Below, in pieces: positions 8,606 to 15,612 of a stretch of 64,000 bases of DNA. This stretch comes from Aggregatilineales bacterium (lineage in GTDB: Bacteria > Chloroflexota > Anaerolineae > Aggregatilineales > Phototrophicaceae). The number at the start of each line of letters is the position of its first letter. Position 1 is the first letter of the stretch. The position numbers were made by a program, and so were the translations under genes. The stretch lies in contig JAUQWZ010000052.1 of assembly GCA_030834905.1 (NCBI GenBank), positions 62,001-126,000 of the forward strand, given 5' to 3'. The notes below the pieces were generated by a model. It searched no databases. It worked only from the letters and a program-made list of their open reading frames with translations, and was not told the origin of the DNA.

Positions 8606-10180
8606 ATGGTTTACTACGCCCAACTGATTGCGTCAATCCAGCGGAAACGACAGCGGTGGCTGGCGGCGCTTTTGCCGTTCAAAGGCGGCGCTGCCCGCAT
8701 AATACTGCTGGCGTGGCTGGCGCTGGCGGTGCCGTCAGCCGCGCAGGAAGTCACGCCCGAAAACACCGGCGGCATCGCCTTTGGCACGCAGGTGGTTGGT
8801 CGGCTGAATGACGCCGCCCCGTTTGCCGAATACGTTTTTGAAGGGCTGCGCGGCGATGTGGTGATGGTGACGCTCGAAGTGACTGGCGGCGATCTCGATC
8901 CGCTGCTGACACTGGTCGATACCCGGGGCAGCCTGCTGGCGATGCGCGACGATACCTCGTCGGATGTGCCAGTCGGCGCGCGCGGAATCCGGCTGGAATC
9001 GCTGCGGCTGCCGGGCACTGGCGTCTATCGCATTCTGGTGGGGCGGTTCGGCTACGGGCTGGGCAGCACCGAGGGCGATTACCGGCTGACGCTGGAGCGC
9101 GTCGGCGCAAGCTCGGAATCGGGCAGCGCCCTGCGCTATGGCGATTCGCTCATCAACACGATTACCGACAGCCAGCCGCAGCTTTACTACAGCTTTCGGG
9201 CGCGGCGCGGCGACATCGTTTCGGTACAGATGCACCGCGTATCGGGCGATCTCGATCCGGTGCTTCAGGTTGTCAACCAGAACTCGTTCATCATCGCCCA
9301 GAATGACGACGTGCCCGGTTCCGGCTCGCAGGACGCTCAGATCACCAGCCTGATCATCGAACAGGACGGCACTTACGTCATCATCGCCTCGCGTTACGGA
9401 CAGGGCGCAGGACGCAGCACCGGCTCGTTTGTGCTCACCCTCGAAGCGACCGACGTCAGCGGGCTGGGTTCGAGCGTACTGGCGGCGATAGACATCGACA
9501 TCGGCGACACTGTCACCGGCGAAGTGACCGGCGAGCGCTACGAGCAGTATTATCGTTTCACCGGGCGGCAGAACGACGTGATCACCATCAGCATGATTCG
9601 TTCGGGCAGCGCCAGCCTCGATCCGGCGCTGGTGCTGGCGAACGCCGCCTTGCAGGAAATCGCCAGCAACGACGACAGCTTCGGCACGCAGAACTCGACC
9701 ATCGAGAGCTTCACCCTGCCCGCCGACGGCGCGTATTACATCATCGCCACGCGCTACCAGCGGGCGGGCGGCACGACCAGCGGCGGCTTCATGCTGGAAC
9801 TGGAAGCGGCAGGCGGCGGTGAAACCTTCAGCGGCGTGCCTGATGGCGTCCTGCAGCTTGCCTATGGCAGCAGCATTTCCGGCGCGATCAACGACGAGAC
9901 GCCGCAAATCCTCTACAGCTTTCAGGGGAACGTCGGCGAAACCGTCAGCGTGATTATGACGCGCATGGATGGCAACCTCGATTCGCGCGTGTCGATTCTC
10001 GACAGCCAACTGCGCGAGCTGACGAGCGACGACGACAGCGGCGGCGACCAGAACGCCCGCATCGACCGCTTCGTCCTGCCAGAAAGCGGCACCTACTATA
10101 TTCAAGCCTCGCGCTTCAGCGGTCAGGCGCTGCCCACCAGCGGCGGCTTCCTGCTGGTGCTTACGCAGCGGTTTGATTGA
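8606..10180 (+). CDS. Secreted protein with four PPC-type beta-sandwich repeats
   Basis: 524 residues. After about 28 basic residues a hydrophobic segment IILLAWLALAVPSAAQE looks like a signal peptide cut after SAA. The rest is four repeats of about 110-120 residues, each with the order Y-F-G/R-x-G-D-x-V-x-V-x-M...DLDPxLxLxD...LAxxDDS...RIxxFxLPxxGTYxIxASRY...GGFxLxLE; clear copies start near residues 60, 180, 300 and 415. This matches the bacterial pre-peptidase C-terminal (PPC) domain, a carbohydrate- or protein-binding sandwich usually attached to secreted enzymes. Here no enzyme domain is present. ATG 8606 has no convincing ribosome binding site, so the exact start is uncertain. Confidence 0.83.
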   Translation: MVYYAQLIASIQRKRQRWLAALLPFKGGAARIILLAWLALAVPSAAQEVTPENTGGIAFGTQVVGRLNDAAPFAEYVFEGLRGDVVMVTLEVTGGDLDPLLTLVDTRGSLLAMRDDTSSDVPVGARGIRLESLRLPGTGVYRILVGRFGYGLGSTEGDYRLTLERVGASSESGSALRYGDSLINTITDSQPQLYYSFRARRGDIVSVQMHRVSGDLDPVLQVVNQNSFIIAQNDDVPGSGSQDAQITSLIIEQDGTYVIIASRYGQGAGRSTGSFVLTLEATDVSGLGSSVLAAIDIDIGDTVTGEVTGERYEQYYRFTGRQNDVITISMIRSGSASLDPALVLANAALQEIASNDDSFGTQNSTIESFTLPADGAYYIIATRYQRAGGTTSGGFMLELEAAGGGETFSGVPDGVLQLAYGSSISGAINDETPQILYSFQGNVGETVSVIMTRMDGNLDSRVSILDSQLRELTSDDDSGGDQNARIDRFVLPESGTYYIQASRFSGQALPTSGGFLLVLTQRFD

Positions 10181-10202
10181 TGGATAGTACAAGGAGCGAA
10201 AG

Positions 10203-10700
10203 ATGAACGTTTTGGATGCCATTCAGGATAAACGCGCTGTCCGCCAGTTCAGCGACCAGCCAGTGCCGGACGAGGTGATCCGCCAGATTCTCGATGCCGG
10301 GCGGCGCTCGCAGAGCAGCAAGAACACCCAGCCATGGTCATTTGTCGTCGTGCGTGACCGCCACCTGCTGGAGGCGCTCTCCAAGACCGGGACGTATGCC
10401 GGGCATCTGGCGGGCGCGGCTTTCGCGGTGGTGCTGGTCGGCGCGACCGACAGCCGCTGGAACCACTTCGATCTGGGACAGGCTTCGGCTTATTTGCAGC
10501 TTGCCGCCTGGGAACTGGGCGTTGGCTCGTGCATCGCCGCGCTTCATCAGGAAGACGACGCCAGAGCGCTGCTCGGCATTCCGGCGGAAGCCAGCGCCTA
10601 CGCCGCGCTGTCCTTTGGCTACCCGGCAGCCGACTTTACACCGGCGAAGATGGGCGGGCGCAAGCCGCTGGACGAGATCGCTCATTGGGAAAAGTGGTAG
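10203..10700 (+). CDS. Nitroreductase-family flavoprotein
   Basis: A 165-residue protein of the nitroreductase fold: IQDKRAVRQFSDQPVPDEVIRQILDAGRRSQSSKNTQPWSF carries the FMN-binding Arg-Ser/Lys-Asn pattern near the N-terminus (RAVRQF 11-16; SSKNTQPWSF about 38-47), and ELGVGSCIAA lies in the second half. Such enzymes use FMN and NAD(P)H to reduce nitro compounds, quinones or iodotyrosine-like substrates; this one's substrate is unknown. AAGGAG sits nine bases before ATG 10203 and the gene follows the PPC gene by 22 bases, so they may share a transcript, though a functional link is not obvious. Confidence 0.9.
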   Translation: MNVLDAIQDKRAVRQFSDQPVPDEVIRQILDAGRRSQSSKNTQPWSFVVVRDRHLLEALSKTGTYAGHLAGAAFAVVLVGATDSRWNHFDLGQASAYLQLAAWELGVGSCIAALHQEDDARALLGIPAEASAYAALSFGYPAADFTPAKMGGRKPLDEIAHWEKW

Positions 10701-10703
10701 CCG

Positions 10704-10823
10704 CTACTGCTTCAGCAGCCAGAGAATGCGATCATACGAAATGAGGTAGTGGAACAGCACCACTGCGCCAAAGACAATCGCGGCGTTCGGCTGGTTGGCG
10801 GCGCCGATTCTGATACCAAATAC
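10704..10823 (-). pseudogene. C-terminal remnant of a small membrane protein (YrdB-like)
   Basis: On the reverse strand, the last 39 codons before a TAG at 10704-10706 read as a coherent membrane-protein tail: GAANQPNAAIVFGAVVLFHY then LISYDRILWLLKQ. This resembles the ends of YrdB/DUF2568-type small membrane proteins. Upstream, the frame runs on as ordinary-looking intergenic sequence without a hydrophobic domain or a ribosome binding site, so this looks like the surviving 3' end of a deleted gene. It directly abuts the nitroreductase stop codon. The family assignment is weak; the observation of an orphan coding-like tail is what can be seen. Confidence 0.4.
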
Positions 10824-10966
10824 CTGTATTATTGTCTCACATGCTCCATCTATTCTGATATGAACCCGGATGGATTGGATGGAACTTTTCGCGAGATTCC
10901 AGCGTTGTAAGAGTATGCGCGGTGATACCCCCGCATTCTGTACGAGCAAGTCTGAAGGAGTCTGCA

Positions 10967-11863
10967 ATGTCTAAATTCCGCATCATTCCGGCATTGGCTG
11001 CCGCCATATTGGTGGCGCTGGTCGCGCCGATGACACTACCCGCTTCTGCTCAGGAACCCGACGCCGAGATCGCGGTGACGCTCGAACGCGGTGCCTGTTT
11101 CGGCTCATGCCCCATCTACAAGGTGACCGTCTACACCGATGGGACAGTTGTTTTCGAAGGCGAGCGCTTTGTCGAAGCGGAAGGTCGGCAGACCACTACT
11201 ATTGAGCCGGAAGTGGTCGAGCAGTTGGTCGCTGGCTTTGAAGCGGCGGGCTATTTTGACTGGGAAGACGAATACACCGAAATGACCGTCAGCGATCTGC
11301 CGACGATCATCACGTCGGTGACTCGTAACGGCGAAACCAAGCAGATCACGCGCTACGCGGGCGACAGCAAAGCGCCGGCAGCGCTGCCCTATCTGGAAGC
11401 GTGGATCGATCTCGCCGCCTACACCGGTCAGTGGACGGGCGCGTCGCCCTGGCTCGATACCGTCATGTCGATGAATACGCCCGTCATGACCCTGGAGCGC
11501 ACGCCCTGCTTCGGCATGTGCCCGGTCTACAGCGTGGCGGTCTTTGAGGACGGGACGGCGGTATACCTCGGCATTCGCCACGTTGCCCAGCCCGGCGTCC
11601 AGGTCACCAACGTCGATCCCGATCAGGTCGAGCTTCTGGCGTCGCAGATGACCGATCTCGGCTACTTTGAATGGGAAGACGAATATATGTGGCAGATCGT
11701 CACCGATCAGCCGTACACGATCACGACCCTGAACTGGGATGACCAGTCTAAGCAGATCACCCGCTACGATGGCGACCCGAACGCGCCGGTCGGACTGGTG
11801 CGCTTTGAAGACCGCATCGACCGCCTCGTGGACGTGGCGCAGTGGGTCAATCCTGCCGGGTAA
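10967..11863 (+). CDS. Secreted protein with two tandem DUF6438 domains
   Basis: 298 residues with a signal peptide (RIIPALAAAILVALVAPM, likely cleavage after ASA). Two copies of the same domain follow, at about 29-150 and 167-290. Each begins with an LERxxCFGxCPxY motif (LERGACFGSCPIYKVTVY; LERTPCFGMCPVYSVAVF), continues with DGTxVxxGxRxV, an AGYFDWEDEYT / LGYFEWEDEYM block, and ends with KQITRYxGDxxAP. This is the DUF6438 pattern, of unknown function; the CFGxCP cysteines are conserved and could form a disulphide or bind a ligand. AAGGAG precedes ATG 10967. Internal duplication is unusual and makes the copies directly comparable. Confidence 0.85.
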   Translation: MSKFRIIPALAAAILVALVAPMTLPASAQEPDAEIAVTLERGACFGSCPIYKVTVYTDGTVVFEGERFVEAEGRQTTTIEPEVVEQLVAGFEAAGYFDWEDEYTEMTVSDLPTIITSVTRNGETKQITRYAGDSKAPAALPYLEAWIDLAAYTGQWTGASPWLDTVMSMNTPVMTLERTPCFGMCPVYSVAVFEDGTAVYLGIRHVAQPGVQVTNVDPDQVELLASQMTDLGYFEWEDEYMWQIVTDQPYTITTLNWDDQSKQITRYDGDPNAPVGLVRFEDRIDRLVDVAQWVNPAG

Positions 11864-11944
11864 CGCCGCGAGCGCGCCGGGGTGGGTCGCGTTATCTGCC
11901 CCGGTGCTTTCGTCCTCGCCATCAAATCAATCCGCGAAAACCCC

Positions 11945-11973
11945 TTGACAAGCTAATATGATTAGACTATAAA
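11945..11973 (+). promoter_or_regulatory. Near-consensus sigma-70 promoter
   Basis: TTGACA (11945-11950), a 17-base spacer and TATAAA (11968-11973) form one of the best promoter matches in the window. Transcription would begin near 11980 and runs into the MBL hydrolase and TetR genes. Such a strong promoter fits a repressible unit, and an operator overlaps it. Confidence 0.8.
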
Positions 11974-11986
11974 CTAATCACATTAG
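11953..11986. promoter_or_regulatory. Inverted-repeat operator over the -10 box
   Basis: CTAATATGATTAG (11953-11965) and CTAATCACATTAG (11974-11986) are inverted copies with one mismatch, separated by eight bases that contain most of the -10 box. Each arm is itself a CTAAT/ATTAG palindrome. A TetR-type dimer pair bound here would block the promoter; the obvious candidate is the TetR protein encoded second in the same transcript. The binding protein is inferred, not shown. Confidence 0.72.
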
Positions 11987-12003
11987 TAACAAGGGGAAAA
12001 ATT

Positions 12004-12732
12004 GTGAAGATCACCCAACACGGCAAGTATCTGGTACAGCTCACGCGGCTGGTGGCGTTCAACAGCTTCCTGGTGCGTGAGGACGACGGCTTTACGGTGG
12101 TGGATACCAACATGGGCGGCAGCGCGGCTGGCATCATCAAAGCGGCGGAAACACTCGGCGCGCCTATTCGACGTATTACCCTCACTCATGCCCACATCGA
12201 TCACGTTGGCTCGCTGGATGCGCTGAGCCAGCTTCTGCCGGAAGTCGAAGTGTCGATTTCCTCCCGCGATGCCCGTTTTATGGCGGGTGACATGAGTCTC
12301 GATCCCGGCGAACCCCAGGACAAGCTGCGCGGCGGCTATCAGGTGTGCGCCACCACGCCATCGCGGCTGCTCAAGCCGGGTGATTTTGTTGGCTCGCTGG
12401 AAGTGATCGCCAGTCCCGGTCACACGCCGGGGCATATTGCCTTTTTCGATCATCGTGACGGAACGCTGATTGCTGGTGACGCCTTCAGCACCCAGGCGGG
12501 CATTTCGGTGACGGGCACGCTGCGGCTGCTGTTCCCGTTTCCAGCTATGGCAACCTGGCACAAGCCCACCGGCATTGCCAGCGCCGAAGCACTGATGGCG
12601 CTCAAGCCAAGCCGTCTGGCGGTTGGGCATGGTAAAATAGTGGAAAATCCCGTTCCCGCGATGGGATGGGCGACAGCCGAAGCCAAGCGCCGTATCTATG
12701 GAAGTGACCATGCCCCCCAGAAAGTCTATTGA
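12004..12732 (+). CDS. MBL-fold metallo-hydrolase
   Basis: 242 residues with the metallo-beta-lactamase signature T-HAHIDH at 62-67 (ligands His62, His64, Asp66, His67), a third His in SPGHTPGH, the bridging Asp in IAGDAF, and a late VGHGK. Two metal ions are expected. The substrate is unknown; lactonase, thioesterase and quorum-quenching enzymes share this layout. The start is GTG 12004 with AAGGGG eight bases upstream. It overlaps the TetR gene by about 23 bases, so the two are co-translated and the hydrolase is probably induced by the compound the TetR protein senses. Confidence 0.88.
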   Translation: MKITQHGKYLVQLTRLVAFNSFLVREDDGFTVVDTNMGGSAAGIIKAAETLGAPIRRITLTHAHIDHVGSLDALSQLLPEVEVSISSRDARFMAGDMSLDPGEPQDKLRGGYQVCATTPSRLLKPGDFVGSLEVIASPGHTPGHIAFFDHRDGTLIAGDAFSTQAGISVTGTLRLLFPFPAMATWHKPTGIASAEALMALKPSRLAVGHGKIVENPVPAMGWATAEAKRRIYGSDHAPQKVY

Positions 12733-13297
12733 TGCGCAGAAAGTGGTGCAGACCGCCGTCGCCCTCGCCGACGCGAATGGGTTTGAAGCCGTGACGCTGG
12801 CGAGCGTCGCCGAGGCGCTCGGCATCCGTATTCCGTCGCTTTATAACCACGTCGCCGGGCTGCCGGGACTGCGCTATGAAATGCGGCTGTGGGGGCTGCG
12901 CCTGCTTGCCGAACATATCCGGCGGGCGGCGGTTGGCAAATCGGGCGATGAAGGCGTGGGCAGCGTCGCCAGCGCCTACCGCGCCTTCGCTCACGCGCAT
13001 CCCGGCATTTACGCGGTGACGCTGCGCGCGCCCGACCCGGACGAACACGATCTGATCGCCGTCGGACAGGAGATCATCGACGTCCTGTTCGCCATCCTGC
13101 GCCCTTACGGTTTCGACGACGAGGATATGCTGCACGCCATTCGCGCTTTTCGGAGCGTGTTACACGGCTTTGTCGATCTGGAAACATCGGGGGCGTTCAA
13201 AATGGCGCTCGATCTGGATGAGAGCTTTCGGCGGCTGGTAGAAGGCTTTATTGGCGGGCTGCACGCGCGGCAGCAGGCAGCAGCTGTGACTCGGTGA
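12710..13297 (+). CDS. TetR/AcrR-family repressor
   Basis: 195 residues. The N-terminal helix-turn-helix reads KVVQTAVALADANGFEAVTLASVAEALGIRIPSLYNHV (about 11-48), typical of TetR, with Leu-Tyr-Asn-His in the recognition-helix tail. The C-terminal half (YRAFAHAHPGIYAVTL... LHGFVDLE) fits the WHG-type ligand-binding domain. I prefer ATG 12710, inside the end of the hydrolase gene, because GGAAG lies just before it; ATG 12698 is the alternative. It very likely represses its own promoter at 11945 through the inverted repeat there. The inducer is unknown but may be a substrate of the MBL enzyme. Confidence 0.9.
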   Translation: MPPRKSIDAQKVVQTAVALADANGFEAVTLASVAEALGIRIPSLYNHVAGLPGLRYEMRLWGLRLLAEHIRRAAVGKSGDEGVGSVASAYRAFAHAHPGIYAVTLRAPDPDEHDLIAVGQEIIDVLFAILRPYGFDDEDMLHAIRAFRSVLHGFVDLETSGAFKMALDLDESFRRLVEGFIGGLHARQQAAAVTR

Positions 13298-13330
13298 AAA
13301 CCAGGGCGGTAAACTCGATACCGGGTAGTG

Positions 13331-13410
13331 CCATAACCCGCCTGATGGTGATTCACAGAATAAGTACGGCTTTTGTAGTCCGTTTCGTGAACGCTGGGGC
13401 GGTGGAGCCG
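13331..13410. repeat. Dispersed intergenic repeat, partial copy
   Basis: The stretch ACCCGCCTGATGGTGATTCA at 13336 recurs at 15478, and GTCCGTTTCGTGAACGCTG at 13379 recurs at 49437. In those other copies a GGACAC-type palindrome lies next to these words; here the palindrome itself is missing. This links three intergenic regions to one repeat family. Confidence 0.6.
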
Positions 13411-13427
13411 GATGAGGGGAAATCCGC

Positions 13428-14240
13428 TTAGCAGTCGGCGCAGCCGTGTTCGTCTACAAAGACGCTGACTGTCTCGCCTTCGTGCCAGGCGACCAGCCGC
13501 TTGCCGTAAAGCTGCGCCAGAATATCGGTCTGGTAGACTTCCTGCGGCGTGCCCAGCGCGATCAGCCGCTGGCGCAGTGCCAGCACGCGGTCAAAGCGGT
13601 GAAACGCCAGATCGAGATCGTGGGTGCTGAGCAGAATCGTCAGCCCGTCACTGTTAAGCCGGTCAAGCACGTTCATCAGATCGGCTTGCGCGCGAACGTC
13701 TACGCCGCTGAACGGCTCGTCCAGCAGCAGGGTATCGGCGTTCTGCGCCAGCGCCCGGGCGATGAACACCCGCCGCCGCTGACCGCCGCTTAACTCGCCG
13801 ACCTGTCGTCTGCCATAGGCTGTCATATCCACGCGCTCCAGCGCCGAGTCCACCCGCTGCCAGTCCGCCCGTGACGGACGGCGCAGCCAGCCGATCTGGC
13901 GGGCGCTGCCCATCATCACTACATCGCGCACCGTCACCGGAAAGTTCCAGTTCACATCTTCGTGCTGCGGCACATAGCCCAGCGTCGCCAGATCGCCCGC
14001 TACGGTGATCTGTCCCGACTGGTATCGCAGCAGACCGAGGATCGCCTTGATCAGCGTGGATTTGCCCGCGCCGTTGGGTCCGATGATGGCGACTTTGTCG
14101 CCCGCCATGACGCGGAATGTTACGTCATCAATCGCCGCGTCGCCGTTATAGCGAACGGTCAGATTGCGCACGTCAATCGCTGCCGGGTGGGCGTTGTGAT
14201 TGGTGACCGGTCTTGCCGGAATCAGAGTTGTGAGTGTCAT
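13428..14240 (-). CDS. Metal ABC transporter ATP-binding protein (ZnuC/MntB type)
   Basis: 270 residues. Walker A GPNGAGKST begins at residue 54, the Q-loop is in GYVPQHEDVNWNFPVTV, the signature is LSGGQRRRV from 150, Walker B is LLLDEP 171-176, and the H-loop is STHDLDL. The VPQxxDVNWxFPVTVxDVV segment is characteristic of the zinc/manganese (cluster 9) transporters. The C-terminus ends in CADC, possibly a metal-binding tail. It follows the substrate-binding protein gene by 83 bases in the same direction. The membrane permease that should complete the transporter is not present on either side, so it must be encoded elsewhere. Confidence 0.92.
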   Translation of the reverse strand: MTLTTLIPARPVTNHNAHPAAIDVRNLTVRYNGDAAIDDVTFRVMAGDKVAIIGPNGAGKSTLIKAILGLLRYQSGQITVAGDLATLGYVPQHEDVNWNFPVTVRDVVMMGSARQIGWLRRPSRADWQRVDSALERVDMTAYGRRQVGELSGGQRRRVFIARALAQNADTLLLDEPFSGVDVRAQADLMNVLDRLNSDGLTILLSTHDLDLAFHRFDRVLALRQRLIALGTPQEVYQTDILAQLYGKRLVAWHEGETVSVFVDEHGCADC

Positions 14241-14323
14241 TCAGGGTTTCGGTTCGTCCATCCGCGCCGGGGCGCGCATCCTTCATCTTGCAGATGCGGC
14301 TGCCCCCGCGAAACTTACGTCGT

Positions 14324-15337
14324 TTATTCGCCAGCCAGCAGGGCGGCGGTGATCGTCTGCGCATTATAGCGCATGAGGTCGATGTAAGTGGATGCCGGAC
14401 TGTCCGCGCCGCCCAGCGATTCGCTGTACAGGCTGGTCACCACCGCCGCGCCGGATTCCGCCGCCACCACTTCGGCGATCTGCGGGTTTGCCGAAACCTC
14501 CGCGAAGATGGCGGGGACGTGTTCGTCCCGCACCCGGATGATCAGTTCCGCCAGCGTCTGCGGATCGATTTCGCCGCCGGTGTTCATGCCGGGCAGCACC
14601 GTCGCCACCACTTCAAAGCCGTAGCGTTGGGCAAAGTAGCCCATGAATTCGTGATTGGTGATCAGGATGCGCTGGTCGTCCGGGATGTCCGACACCAGCG
14701 CTTCGATTTCGGCGTCGAGCGCTTCCAACTGCTCAATGTAGCGCTTGCCGTTGGCGCGATAAGCGCTGGCGTTCGCCGGATCAGCCGCCGAGAACGCCGC
14801 CACGATGTTGTCCACCCAGCCGATGACGTTGCGGGGATTCATCCAGACGTGCGGATCGCAGCTTCCGTGTTCGTGTTCCGGCTCGTCGGTTACGGCGTCG
14901 TCATGTTCGTGCGGCTCGCACTCCAAGCCCTCGCCCAGCACGCCGAGAAACGGCGATTCGTCGTGTTCTTCATCGTCGCGGCTGTGCCCAACCAGCCCCA
15001 GCGGCAGTATTTCCAGCCCGCGCGAGACTTCGACTGTTTCTACCCGCCCGCCCGCGTTTTCCAGCAGCCGACCCAGAAATGTTTCATAGCCCGCGCCGAC
15101 GGTGAGCAGCATATCTGCCTGCGCGACGCCCGCGATATCGGCTGCCGTAGGCTCATAGGCGTGTCCGTCTGTGTCGGGCGGCAGCAGCGACGAAACCGCC
15201 GCCAGATCGCCGCCGACACTGCGGGCAGCATCCGCCAGAATGGTGGTGGTCGCAGTGACCTTCAGCGGGACATCCTGGGCGGCAGCAGGCAGCGCCAGAA
15301 CCAGACACAAAGCAGCGGTCAGCAGGTGTCGAAGCAT
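14324..15337 (-). CDS. Zinc/manganese ABC transporter substrate-binding protein (ZnuA-like)
   Basis: 337 residues with an N-terminal signal peptide (LLTAALCLVLALPAAAQ). The cluster 9 binding-protein fold is recognisable: VTATTTILADAARSVGGD, a first His in DGHAYEPTAAD, a charged His-rich loop (about 115-155, with HSRDDEEHDE, PHEHDD, PEHEHGSCDPHVWMNP), ITNHEFMGYFAQRYGF, and a final Asp/Glu-containing PAIFAEVSANP. The His-rich loop is typical of zinc-binding ZnuA and favours Zn over Mn. I prefer ATG 15337 over the upstream TTG because GAGG fits it better. The gene is expressed from a strong promoter with an operator-like palindrome at 15358-15372. Confidence 0.92.
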   Translation of the reverse strand: MLRHLLTAALCLVLALPAAAQDVPLKVTATTTILADAARSVGGDLAAVSSLLPPDTDGHAYEPTAADIAGVAQADMLLTVGAGYETFLGRLLENAGGRVETVEVSRGLEILPLGLVGHSRDDEEHDESPFLGVLGEGLECEPHEHDDAVTDEPEHEHGSCDPHVWMNPRNVIGWVDNIVAAFSAADPANASAYRANGKRYIEQLEALDAEIEALVSDIPDDQRILITNHEFMGYFAQRYGFEVVATVLPGMNTGGEIDPQTLAELIIRVRDEHVPAIFAEVSANPQIAEVVAAESGAAVVTSLYSESLGGADSPASTYIDLMRYNAQTITAALLAGE

Positions 15338-15357
15338 TATTTCCAATCCTCAAATAA

Positions 15358-15372
15358 TGATACGGTGTATCA
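15358..15372. promoter_or_regulatory. Palindromic operator of the metal transporter operon
   Basis: TGATACGGTGTATCA is a perfect 6+3+6 palindrome just downstream of the -10 box, covering the expected transcription start near 15369. A repressor bound here would stop transcription. Because the genes code for zinc/manganese uptake, a Fur- or DtxR-family metalloregulator is the likely binder; the sequence does not match any consensus I can state with confidence. Confidence 0.65.
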
Positions 15373-15375
15373 ATT

Positions 15376-15404
15376 AGGATATGTAATCCGGCATCGAATG
15401 TCAA
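15376..15404 (-). promoter_or_regulatory. Promoter of the metal transporter operon
   Basis: On the reverse strand TTGACA (15399-15404), a 17-base spacer and TATCCT (15376-15381) form a strong sigma-70 type promoter. It drives the binding-protein and ATPase genes. Confidence 0.75.
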
Positions 15405-15477
15405 GAGGGGGCAAGCGGTTGGGGCATTACTATGCTGCGCTGCACAGGCTCGAAACCGATGGCAGCCTATGGCTAAA

Positions 15478-15598
15478 CCCGCCTGACGGTGATTCACAAA
15501 ATAGTTGCGGGTTTTTGTGTAGGGACACGACATCGTCGTGTCCGCCCTATGGCGATCTTTCGGACATCATGTATGGTGTCCCTGCATTTTCCGCATGG
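15478..15598. repeat. GGACAC-type double palindrome repeat
   Basis: After the shared flank ACCCGCCTGACGGTGATTCA comes a palindrome with arms GGACACGA/TCGTGTCC (15523-15543), about 18 bases, and a second palindrome with arms GGACATCAT/ATGGTGTCC (15561-15580). It lies between the divergently oriented transporter operon and the end of the gene at 15613. The same pair occurs at 22784-22990 and 33706-33764. Confidence 0.8.
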
Positions 15599-15612
15599 GA
15601 TGGTTATATCGC

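Noticed and set aside
8735..10222. A 495-codon reverse frame opposite the PPC gene
   Set aside because: The plus-strand frame has signal peptide and four repeats; the reverse frame has none of these and no start signal.
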